Part shown: positions 10,750 through 21,300 of the stretch, one piece after another
How positions within the stretch are numbered: the first letter of the stretch is position 1
Layout: every line of letters starts with the position of its first letter
NCBI GenBank assembly: GCA_024516035.1
Contig: JAMCCL010000015.1
Span: forward strand, 124,001 to 188,000
Origin: Bactericera cockerelli
Taxonomy: Eukaryota; Arthropoda; Insecta; Hemiptera; Triozidae
Direction: 5' to 3'
DNA: 64,000 nt
The notes under the pieces: model-generated
Databases searched by the model: none
What the model saw: only the letters and a program-made list of their open reading frames with translations
What the model was told of the DNA's origin: nothing
Position numbers and translations under genes: made by a program

Positions 10750-10947
10750 TTAATTCGGGTTTGACGTCGCTTTCCTGCATTTGCAGGAAACTCACACCTC
10801 TGCTACCCACATTAACCTCACTCAGCCTGGGTTGAGCCGGAATTCCAGCATCACGAAATCTTCACCTCGCTGGACGTTGCTTAACCTCGATGATCCTACG
10901 AGAACCTGTGCATTCAACGCACCATTGACGCCGACGCTAGCTAGGGT
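10750..10947 (-). mobile_element. SINE with 5S-rRNA-like head and shared core
   Basis: The reverse strand begins with GAATGCAC-like sequence and GGTTCTCGTAGGATCATCG, then GGTTAAGCAACGTCCAGCGAGG, close to the internal promoter half of insect 5S rRNA. The common core follows (CCGGCTCAACCCAGGCTGAG, GTGGGTAGCAG, TTTCCTGC), ending near GCGACGTCAAACCC. Same family as 25205, 28807 and 51522. Confidence 0.75.
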
Positions 10948-11379
10948 TTAAAAAACTTTTTCTTATCTGTGATCGTTCAGACTGTAGTAATAGAACAGAC
11001 GTAACATACGTAGTATTTTTTGTTGTTGTTGAGATTTATACAATGCATAGAAATTTGGTTGGTACGAACGCAAGGCTATTTATTATTAAGTACCTATAAT
11101 ATGCAATTTTACTATGCACTTTATCATTGTAGTTATCTCATCATCACCAGACGTCACTCAAAAAAATTGATGTACCTAATAGAATGCCATAATATAATAT
11201 ACGTACTTACTTGCGATGTGGCTGTCTTTCAAGATCTGGCAGCGCATCGAAATAAATTTGATGCAAATTTGACGTGGAGTCATGTCACGAGTGAGAAATA
11301 GATGATAAAGTCAGTGTCGAATCTCGTTCACGATGAGACGATGGGATGATCTTTCAATCTATTTTTTTCCCAATCTATA
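10948..11379. other. No recognisable feature
   Basis: AT-rich sequence with no credible reading frame, RNA gene or named repeat. Confidence 0.4.
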
Positions 11380-11719
11380 TTCAAGACACCTTGGCTCCAA
11401 CGTACCTCCAACAAACTATGACTAAAGCAGGATATGCAGCCAACCTAGCACGCCAGAGAAAACACGAAAAATATTGTAACATCAAAGACCAAGGATACAT
11501 CTCAAAGGATTGGCATTTGAGACAATGGGGACATTTGGAGAGGAATCAACTAAATTTATTCGGGAATTGGGAAAAAAATTAGTTGAAGAGACTGGAGATG
11601 GGAGAGCAGCATCCTACCTCATCCAACGTCTAAGCCTGGCCATTCAGAAGGGGAATACAGCCAGCATTGCGGGCTCATTCCCCTTCACAAATTCATTGAA
11701 CGAAGTCTTCGTGTTATAA
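11380..11719 (+). pseudogene. Decayed retroelement C-terminus (restriction-like endonuclease type)
   Basis: Two frames make one homology. The first (about 11388-11510) reads DTLAPTYLQQT then KAGYAANLARQRKHEKY. The second (11510-11719) reads AFETMGTFGEES, then LGKKLVEETGDGRAASYL and QRLSLAIQKGNTASI. This order is what I recall from the C-terminal PD-(D/E)XK-like region of retroelement polyproteins common in invertebrates. A frameshift at about 11505-11512 separates the halves, and nothing upstream continues the protein, so this is a 5'-truncated broken copy. The family assignment is from memory of conserved motifs. Confidence 0.6.
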
Positions 11720-12988
11720 AATATATTAAAAAAGATTTAAATAAAAAATCTAAGTATGTCAGTCATGCATGGAGAGGAAGACTCAAAAATTCAGTGTCGA
11801 ATAACGAATGGAAATCTATGAATTAGGAGGAGTGTAATGTAAGGTTGAAAATATTAAATGCTTGGAACTCGAACCACCGACCTTCGTTTTGAGTTGAGTC
11901 TCCCTAAAAGGAGTTAACATTAACAAATGTCACCTTTTTGCATCTTACGGTTCACAAGTTATAGGGAAGAACATAATGGACAATGAACAATAATGTAGGT
12001 ACAATGTACAATTGTACATACATGGACATTAGCCATGGCAACCGACCCTGCACCTCGAGAACAGTAAGTTGCAGAATGTAGAGTCCTAAAAAGATTTGCA
12101 GTGGATTTAAAACTGATTCTTTTTAAAAAAATATTTTTTAATATTCTTGAGCTTGCTGCCACCCAGCCTAAACGATCAGTCGCAGCTAAAGTTTTTGGGA
12201 CTCAAAATCAATCCTCCAAAATACTAAAGAACCCTTATTTCACCGCTTATCGATATTTTGAATGGTTCTCGAGATATGAGGGGGGGGCTGGGATAAGACT
12301 TAATACTCACCCAGTATCTAATTTGTGTAGAATTGTAGATAGTTCGAGTGTGAGGCGCTGGGAAACAGGAGATTTAGGATTTTTGAATCCAATAGTCCCG
12401 AAGATCTCCATGACCAAGAGCACCAGAGACTGACATTTCTGATGAAGGGAACAGGCTTCTGGACATAGGGGGTTCAGTATTGGACAACCCCTCCCAACTA
12501 AGCCCAGACGGGCCGTCAAAAGCACAGAACTGGGAATAGAATGAGAGATTTTCTCCCTGGTCACAATAGATCTTACTAGGTCGCAGTGTTAACTGTATGG
12601 AATTTCATCTGAAACCCTGCAACCTGCAACCAGGTCACATGGTAATAATAATAATTTATTTTGTGTAGGTATTATTTATTGTGTCCGTATAATGTTGTTA
12701 TTCAAATTCTAGGAATTAATATAATAAAAAAAATTCGTTTGATTTAAATTCTGCATCGGAAATAACTCACTCAAGCTACAAGAAGTTGTTCCCCAGGTTA
12801 CATATCTACGCACGTCTGTCGTCGTGGTGAGATGAGAATTAATAAATAAGTGATAAACAAAAATATGAGACATTCTCATATATTTCAAAAAAATTGTTTA
12901 GTAATGCACGTTCAACATAACTATGATGAAAAAAACTCAATCGAGGATTAAATTTTTAAATTTTAATAGCATGTACATTGTACATTAA
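11720..12988. other. Repeat debris, no gene
   Basis: Contains a decayed tRNA-like reverse fragment (11865-11905), a palindrome around TGTACAATTGTACA (12005-12018), a MITE-like segment near 12170-12290 with TGGTTCTCGAGATATGAG, and a short recurrent motif TAGGTCGCAGTGTTAACTGT at about 12577-12597 that recurs at 40300-40340 (inverted) and 48487-48507. No credible gene. Confidence 0.45.
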
Positions 12989-12990
12989 TA

Positions 12991-13325
12991 CAAGGTGTCC
13001 TAGTTTTTTTATGGAAAATTTCAGAATTTCATCTAGAGTATTCTAGAGGACACTAAGACTGAATTAATTATCAGATCATTTTTCAAAAAATGCCGTCGAA
13101 CGAAGATAGCTACAAAATGAGGTATTAGGTATTTTCTCGGGAAATTTTCTCAAAAATCATAGTGAAAATGGTTCTCATGTCCATTTTCACTTTTTTTCAA
13201 CAAGTGCAAGTTTCTTTTTCAGGGCAATTCTTTTACTCAAGTGATTACCTGAGATTATTTTAGTCTTAGAATGTATCCTGGAGCTGATTCTGAAATTTTC
13301 TAAAAAATAAAACTTGGACACCCTG
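12991..13325. mobile_element. Mariner-type MITE with TA target duplication
   Basis: The ends are inverted: CAAGGTGTCCTAGTTTT at the left and AAAACTTGGACACCCTG at the right. TA flanks both sides (12989-12990 and 13326-13327). At 335 bp with no coding capacity, it fits a non-autonomous Tc1/mariner-like element. The same terminal motif is at 1065-1079 and, notably, at the splice acceptor of the inotocin second exon (40236-40250). Confidence 0.7.
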
Positions 13326-13841
13326 TATATTCTTAATTTTTCGACAAACCCTGTAATGCCCAGGGCACGAACGCTGACCTAATTGAATCCGAAACCTAAC
13401 AGTTCAGAAACAGGAGCACTCTCCTCTCACCTCACCCTATACAGGCTCTATTTTGTTTACGTTATATCATCTGGAACGGCTTTTCCAAGAGTCATTGTTC
13501 CCTCTCGTAATGCCGCCAATAAGTTTACCTAAAGAGATTTTTTGTTTCGTTTTAGAACAAAAGTTTTTTTGCAAAAATAAATCCCTCTGGAAAATTTATG
13601 GAGCTTCGACGGAGCACGAACACTTTTTGGGACTTTTCCAATAAAGTCTTGTTTTGTTAGGAGGCATTAAAAAAAAAATACGTTATTGGAAATTAAAAAT
13701 CGGATTCTCCAATGTAGGAAGGAATAATGGGGGATTAACCTTTCGGATTTTATTACCGATATCTGTTTGGATTTCATGAGGGTTATTTGTCCACCATCTT
13801 CGGGTCTGGTGGTCGAAAGCTTGATTCATTGCCAATGATTT

Positions 13842-13975
13842 GTAGCCCAGGTGGTCAAGTCACTAGTCTGGTGATCCAGACAGCGTAGGGATCCGGTTGG
13901 TTCGAGTCCCACCCTATGTATGGTTTTTTCCACAATAAAGTTGAAACTGGATATAAAAGAACTTAAGACACACGA
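13842..13975 (+). mobile_element. tRNA-derived SINE, family B, copy 1 of a close pair
   Basis: The head is GGTGGTCAAGTCACTAGTC, then TGATCCAGACAGCG and GGTTCGAGTCCCACC (B box). A short body follows. A second family-B copy starts 30 bp downstream in the same orientation. Confidence 0.65.
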
Positions 13976-14004
13976 TTTGTTTGCAATTACAATATCCACA
14001 ATAT

Positions 14005-14125
14005 GCATTGGTAGTCAAGTGGTTGAGGTGCCAGTCTGGTAATCCAGGTAGCGTATAGGGATCCGTTGGATCGAATTCCACCATAATGCATGAATTTTTA
14101 TTATTTCTAAAAATAATAAAATAAA
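14005..14125 (+). mobile_element. tRNA-derived SINE, family B, copy 2 of a close pair
   Basis: Reads TGGTAGTCAAGTGGTTGAGG, TAATCCAGGTAGCG, GGATCGAATTCCACC and then ATGCATGAATTTTT, the family-B body start. An ATT-rich tail ends near 14145. Confidence 0.65.
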
Positions 14126-14324
14126 AAGATTATTATTATTATTTCTCTTATGAAAAGGTTATTTTCCCTTAAAAAGATAGTTAAATTGGACGTGGAAATT
14201 GTTCTCTTATTTACTACATAGTCGTACACTTACCGCTGGTATAATAAGGACATAAATATTATTATCATTGGAAGCATTGTGTTTTACTATTATTTATTCA
14301 TTATTTGAAAAAATCACAAAATTT

Positions 14325-14484
14325 CTTTCACACCGAAGAGCTCTGTCCGTACGAGGCTTCTTTCAGACGAGTGAAGTCTATTACGACGCTCCCCTTGTTG
14401 TGAGAGCCCGGAGATTTCTGCTGGAATTTTATTTCAACCGTGCGGAAATTTTACGATGGGGTCAAACACCTTCCCGTGTGAAAA
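14325..14484. mobile_element. Possible small MITE with TTTCACAC ends
   Basis: TTTCACACCGAAG at the left is inverted as CTTCCCGTGTGAAA at the right, about 160 bp apart. The interior is GC-richer than its surroundings and keeps a short open frame on the plus strand, so an exon was considered, but no family is recognisable. No clear target duplication. Confidence 0.35.
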
Positions 14485-14489
14485 AGTAA

Positions 14490-16365
14490 ATTAATTGGAG
14501 TCTAAATTTATTTTTTGTAGTTTTGTAAAATGTAATTTTTGGCACCCGCATTATAATGTTTGTACCTGGACAAGTGGACATTAATGTTTTGATCAGTGTA
14601 TGATGTAATAAGATCAAAATAAAACGAGTGGTTTATTTATTTTCTTATTTACGCTTTGTAGATTAAGTGAATATTTATTTGTTTTGTATTAGCTTTAGAA
14701 AATGTTATAATATAATTTATTATTATCTAAATGAACTACGTGGAGGTGCGACGAGGATATGATTGATCTCAACTACAGGATGGTCAAAAAGTACCTTACC
14801 TATGCAAATATTTAATAACTTTTGATCAAATGGACATTTTTTTAAAAATAAATTGCAATGGAGTCTCGCAATACATTTAACTGAAAATAAACCATTCTAT
14901 CTTTGTCAAACAGAGGTTTTTGGCCCTTGCTTGAAAGTCTTGTAATTTTATTGGCCCCTACTTGAAAGTCTTATAATTTTTCTGGCCCTTACTTATAATA
15001 ATAATAATAAAGTAAATGTCTTATAGTAAAGAAAGTCTTATAATCACAAATCATCAGAAGATAATTTGCAATATTGCACAAATTCAATGAAAATAAATTA
15101 AATTCAATTTTCTGTCTCAATAGGTACTTAAAAGCAGAGCGTTACTATGAAATTCATTTACAGCAACTTCTAAGATGCTTTACATTAATTTTCCACTAAA
15201 TATCCAATAGAAAATACGTTAAGAGTATTATACCGTTAAATAGTATATTCATATATTATACGTATTATAGCAACTATCTTGTTTTAATTGAAATTATGCT
15301 ACAAATTTCAATACAAACACTAAGTTTTAGTTCTTTGGGTTATGCAAGGATTTGACCCAAACTAATTATTACCCTACCGGAGGAACCTTTTGTGAGCAAC
15401 ATTAATATTCTGCTCACAAAGACCTTGAGTTTCCAAAACTTCGAGTTTTTCAGTTTTGAACTTTAAATAAAAGCTAAGTAAATAGAAACTAGATTAAAGT
15501 TTCAAATATTCAGTTTGGATTTATTTTATCTATGGAGGTGTGTGTGTAGTGAATTCTGATGTAATCTTTTGAAAATGGACAGCGTAGGTAGTTTAGTTTA
15601 ATGAATGGATTTTTTCTTTCCTTCTTTGTACAAGTTCTTTATCTCCTTTTAACTTTCATTAATTTCATATATTGGGCACTTTTTTCACTATCAATACTTA
15701 TCTTTCATAATGTTGTTATTACAATATTATGAATGTTATTAGTTATTACATAATGTTATTACATATACATAGTAGCAATAACCTTTAATGAAGTAACCAC
15801 TAGGAGAGTTTTCTAGTACCTAAACCTCAGAATGCTATGGGTAGAATTCAAACCAACAGTTCCCTAAGCTACCTGGATGACCAGCTATTGTAGTTCCTGG
15901 TTCTAAGTGTGAACATTCAGACAGTGTTGAAACTGTAAACATATTGTACACAAATGTGTCGACTTTGGAAGATTTAGAACCGATACATACCAATTACATC
16001 TCACTACAGTCTGATTTCTCTGGCTTATCTCTGTAGTAATCCTATTTTATAATTTGGCCCCTAGTCCAAAATAATTAAGATTAAGGGTTATTAAGATCCA
16101 CAATAATTAAGATTAAGAGTCATTAAGATCCACTATAATTACAGCCATACCCAATTTGATTTTAAAGTTGGTCTCGTTTTGTATAGATGTATAGTACAAA
16201 AAAACAGCTGCTATTTGTGTTAGTCACTTTCTCAACTACTCAAACTAGCTTTCCTAAATCTTTGCTGGGAATGGAACCAACGACCTCAAGGTTACAAGTC
16301 CGCCGCCTTATCGATCAAGCTACGGATGTAAGTTAGTAAAAAAACATTGAAATCATAGCAAAAAA
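14490..16365. other. AT-rich stretch with minor repeats, no gene
   Basis: A ~34-bp unit with GGCCCTTGCTTGAAAGTCTT is repeated about 2.5 times at 14925-14995. A ~38-bp unit with AATTAAGATTAAGGGTTATT is repeated at 16065-16135. Reverse tRNA-like SINE fragments lie at 15840-15892 (family B) and 16255-16330 (family H, B box GGTTCCATTCCC). A single MITE-like end TAATCCTATTTTATAATTTGG is at about 16040. Confidence 0.5.
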
Positions 16366-16368
16366 ATC

Positions 16369-18194
16369 TGGTGTAAACATCACACGACTTTCCTTATCCC
16401 CCAAAAAAGAGTCGAATTCCGCCACTGGTGACTCAACGGTAACAGATAACTAAAAACCAATGCCAAATTCGTAATCAGCACTTCAAAATCATTGAATTTG
16501 ATATGTCACAACCCCTATGTAGGATGAATAATAAAAAAGTTAGTCAAAGCGGGTCCCCCCCAAATACCGGTAAATTGGGGCCGAGTTCCAAAAAGTTCAA
16601 GATATCAAAAAAATGATCAGAATAGACCCCTATTATTTTTTTAATCTAAGAAAATGTTGTTCTCTAAAAAATTTTGTATCTTTAACCAATTTAAAGAAGC
16701 GGCGCTTGCGGCTAGCATTTGCGGCCCTGTGGCCGCAGAATGCGGCCGATTTCAACCAAAAGTTTCGTGGTTCGTCTGGTGTATAAAATTAATTTGTGTA
16801 CCAAATTTCAAGTTTCTAGCTTTTACCGTTCTTGAGATATCCTGTTTACAGACAGACAGACAGACAGACAGACAGACGCACGGACCAATGGCTGAAAACA
16901 ACTTTTTTGGTATCCTGAGGCCATGATTCGTCCAGAAATGTGAAAAACTGGGTAGGTCAAATTTTCGACGAATACAATACTTTCCTTATTATAAGATAAG
17001 GAAAGTAAAAAAGTTAGTCAAAGCGGGTCTCCCCAAAATACCGGTAAATTTGAGCCCAGGTCCGAAAAGTTCAAGATATCAAAAAAATGACTAGAATAGA
17101 CCCCTATTATTTTTTTAATCTAATAAAATGTAACAACTTCAATTTTTTTTTTTTATCTTTAACCAATTCAAAGAAGCGACGCTTGCGGCTAAAATTTGCG
17201 GCCCTGCGGCCGCATCCCGATTTTAACCAAAAGTTTCGTGGTTTGTCTGGTGTAAATTTCAAGTCTCTATCTCTTACCGTTCTCGAGATATCCTGTTCAC
17301 AGACACACACACACACACACAGAAGCACGGACCAATGGCTGAAAAAGACTTTTTTGGTATCCTGAGGCTATGATTCGTCCAGAAATGTAAAAAACTGGGT
17401 AGGTCAAATTTTTGACGAATACAATACTTTCCTTATTATAGGATAAGGAAAGTAAAAATATTTACATTTTTTTTTTACAAAAACGAATACAATACTTCCG
17501 ATTTCTAATATGAGAAAATTATCTCGTAAGTAATAATATTAAAGTTACATGCTAACTTTTTACTTTCCTTATCCTATAATAAGGAAAGTATTGTATTCGT
17601 CGAAAATTTGACCTACCCAGTTTTTCACATTTCTGGACGAATCATAGCCTCAGGATACCAAAAAAGTTGTTTTCAGCCATTGGTCCGTGCGTCTGTCTGT
17701 CTGTCTGTCTGTGAACAGGATATCTAACGAACGGTAAGACTTGAAATTTGGTATACAAATCAATTTTATACATCAGACGAACCACGAAACTTTTGATTGA
17801 AATCGGCCGCAAAATACGGCCGCAGGGCCGCAAATATTGGCCGCAAGCGCCGCTTCTATGAATTGGTTAAAGATACAAAAAAAATTACAGAACAATATTT
17901 TCTTAGATTAAAAAAATAATAGGGGTCTCTTCTTATCATTTTTTTGATATCTTGAACTTTTTGGACCTCGGCCCCAATTTACCGGTATTTTGGGGGGGAC
18001 CCGCTCAGACTAACTTTTTTATTATTCATCCTAGATGGGGATTGTGACATATCAAATCCAATGATTTTGAGGTGCTGATTACGAATTTGGCTTTGATTTT
18101 TAGCTCACTGTTACCTTTGAGTCACCAGTGGCTTTTGGTCCTGTTCCCATTCCTAATATGATAAGGAAAGTCGTGTGATGTTTACACCAGATTT
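16369..18194. mobile_element. Inverted pair of hairpin-ended elements abutting an ankyrin-exon acceptor
   Basis: The left copy starts TCTGGTGTAAACATCACACG at 16369 and ends near 17007 in a hairpin (ACTTTCCTTAT ... ATAAGGAAAGT). A partial direct copy follows (about 17008-17457). The third copy is inverted, its hairpin at about 17568 and its outer end, the complement of TCTGGTGTAAACATC, at 18194. All carry the segment with GCGGCCCT/GCGGCC and a CAGA or CA microsatellite. A hairpin-only fragment is at 49805-49835. No coding capacity. The sharp hairpin end and the A/TC...GA/T outer junctions resemble Helitron-like termini, but a foldback MITE is equally possible. Confidence 0.7.
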
Positions 18195-18210
18195 TTTCTT
18201 TTTGTTCCAG

Positions 18211-18340
18211 ACCACCGTGAGCTACGTCGCATCCAATGGAAACGTGGAGGTGCTAGAACTCCTTCTTCAGAACCCCCGCCTGGACATCAACAAGCCGGAC
18301 AACGAGGGCAACACACCCCTGCACTTTGCCGCCCAGGCAG
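18211..18340 (+). CDS. Ankyrin gene, first visible exon (130 bp)
   Basis: The acceptor is TTTTTTCTTTTTGTTCCAG ending at 18210; the donor is GTAGGTGAG at 18341. The exon encodes 43 codons plus one base. The polypyrimidine tract lies immediately after the outer end of the inverted element at 16369-18194. The donor is the first of a series of tandemly duplicated donors. Confidence 0.85.
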
Positions 18341-21300
18341 GTAGGTGAGGGGGGGGGGGGGTAGAGAGGAGAGGGCAACACACCCCTCCACTTTGCCGCC
18401 CAGGCAGGTAGGTGAGGGGGGGGGGGTAGAGAGGAGAGGGCAACACACCCCTGCACTTTGCCGCCCAGGCAGGTGAGTGAGGGGGGGGGAGGTAGAGAGG
18501 AGAGGGCAACACACCCCTGCACTTTGCCGCCCAGGCAGGTAGGTGAGGGGGGGGGGGAGGTAGAGAGGAGAGGGCAACACACCCCTGCACTTTGCCGCCC
18601 AGGCAGGTAGGTGAGGGGGGGGGGGAGGTAGAGAGGAGAGGGCAACACACCCCTGCACTTTGCCGCCCAGGCAGGTAGGTGAGGGGGGGGGAGGTAGAGA
18701 GGAGAGGGCAACACACCCCTGCACTTTGCCGCCCAGGCAGGTAGGTGAGGGGGGGGGAGGTAGAGAGGAGAGGGCAACACACCCCTGCACTTTGCCGCCC
18801 AGGCAGGTAGGTGAGGGGGGGGGAGGTAGAGAGGAGAGGGCAACACACCCCTGCACTTTGCCGCCCAGGCAGCTAGGTGAGGGGGGGGGAGGTAGAGAGG
18901 AGAGGACAACACACCCCTGCACTTTGCCGCCCAGGCAGGTAGGTGAAGGGGGGGGGAGGTAGAGAGGAGAGGGCAACACACCCCTGCACTTTGCCGCCCA
19001 GGCAGGTAGGTGAGGGGGGGGAGGTAGAGAGGAGAGGGCAACACACCCTGCACTTTGCCGCCCAGGCAGGTAAGTGAGGGGGAAAGAGAAAGAGAGATTG
19101 TAGATGGAGAGAACGATAGTGAAAAGATAGAGATGGAGGAGGTAGAACTAGAAAGACAGGGAGACGTGACAGAGGAGGAAGAGGGATAGGGAGTTAGATA
19201 AAGACTGAAGAGGATAGAGATAAGGACACCAAAGAAAGGGGAATAGAGAAAAAGAGATGCAGAAGAGATAGATATAGACAGTCCAGAGTGAGTTAGAGAT
19301 AAAAACAAAGAAAAAAAGAGAGAGAAACAGAAAGTGAAAAAGACATTGGAGAGAGGAAGAGAGGTGAACGAAAAAAAGAGAAATAACGATGTATCCAAAG
19401 AGAACATAAAATTATAAATCTGGGACTTAAGACTGGCACTTAAGAGTAAAAGGGCCATACATGAAGTTTGTGGTTAATTTGAATTCAAAATATTTACATT
19501 TGTTATCTGAGAAGCTTTATCAAAACCCTCCAGTACATTGTGGAGTTCAAAAAGGTATTTTATGTTCTATTTTATACATAATCATTATATTTATACCTTA
19601 AATTGATACGACAATATAATGGTAGTATCGATTAGTAAACTCTTATGAGAACATATTAACATCAGCTTGGCATTTATTATCAACTCGAAGTATTCTTCTA
19701 TTAGGCAATATTCAGTCATACATGAAATAAGTTAATGTATAAATGAGGCAGGTACCTATACCCAGAACTCAAACGCAAAGATGAATTATTCCAGTTTCAT
19801 TTTTATACACGCCGTGCAAATATTAGGTATGCAATGTGCAATGTAAATAGCATAGTATCAAACACCTCGGCCGAGGTGTGAAGAACGCCTATACAAAGAA
19901 AGAGACAGCCCGGCAGAGTGTAAGGTTACGGAAAACATAGTTCCCATGCAATTCAAGTACTTTCAGCCAGCGAAAAGTGCAACATGAATTTCAAAAATTG
20001 CAATTTTTATTGCGGAAATGGACTCTACGCTGAAAAATAAATTGATTTGACTTTTTGTTTGACTTCCTAGGCCAACGGGAACCCTATTTTCGAGACCCCC
20101 GAACAATCGTGAAAGACATGAAAAGATTCATAATTTTTTTTTTTTTCTGTTTTTTTTTTCATACGGATCCTTTGAGACCCGACTTCGTGTCTTTAACTTG
20201 GCACTGAAGATTAAGTGAGGTGTCTAAAGTGATCAAGATATAATGGAGATGAGCCCGGACCAAAAAAAATTCTAAATTATAAGCGGGCGGCCCATTTGGG
20301 CGGCCTCGGGTTTTGGGAGCCCAAATCGGGAATTGAAGGATAATACTAATCTTAAGTGGTATCAAATGAAAGATCTTGATGAGCAGATACCAAATTTATT
20401 GATTTCATTCCTTCATCCGGTCCACTGGGTGGCACCTGGTGGCCTTTTCATTTTCTTTGGCGGGTAGGTACCTTCGAATCCTTAGCTTAGTGGTCAGATC
20501 TTGGCCAGTATGTATTTTTCGAGATGACCTCGCTCTCTCACTGCAAAATTTTAATGTTTAAGTTTCCGAGTATTAATTTAGTTAGTTCATTTTTCGTCCT
20601 TTTCTTTAGAAGGTAACTTTGTCTATTGGTAGCATGCTCGACCTGCCACCCGGTCAGCACGGGTTCGAATCCTGGTGGGGACGAAATTTTTTAGCTCTAT
20701 TTTTTCAATTTGGGCTTAACGTTGTTTTGTTTTTCCGATCTTTATATTATTTGATCTTCATGACGACGCCATTACCCTCGCGAGGAAAATAGTAGTAGTT
20801 GGAGAATTGGGCAATGACCCGTGGCGGTATTACGAGATTGATTTTGGACAATCATGGGTAGCATACTAGGCTTACACGCACGATGACTTGGTTTCAATCC
20901 CCTTCAGGCCAGTTTTTTTTTCTCTGTCCATCATGTCCGGGGTACTCTCCTACCTCGTGAGGTATTGATAAGGGACGTCACCACCGAGTTCTCTCCTGCT
21001 CATGGTTTTATCAACACCGCATTGTCTCCCGTCGCTTGCATTTTTACCTGAGTTTATACCTACATAGTTTAGCATAAAAATTATAATCGAAAAACCTAAT
21101 AGGCATCATTGATATAGACCTGAAGCATGGCCTTCTATGTATTTTTCCTAACCCTATGATAAACCCAAGGCATGGCCTTCTATATATTTACCTAACCCTA
21201 CTATAAACCCGAGGCATTGCCTTCTACGTATTATCCCTAAATCTACTATATTCCTGAGGCATGGCCTTCTATGTATTTTACCTAACTCTACTATACACTC

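Noticed and set aside
14268..14489. GC-richer open frame of 73 codons after CTTCTTTCAG
   Set aside because: No recognisable protein; the segment is bounded by inverted TTTCACAC ends, so a MITE is the simpler reading.
18253..19458. 401-residue reverse frame across the splice-donor array
   Set aside because: Produced by a period close to 66 bp plus a purine-rich tract; it is antisense to the exon copies and resembles no protein.
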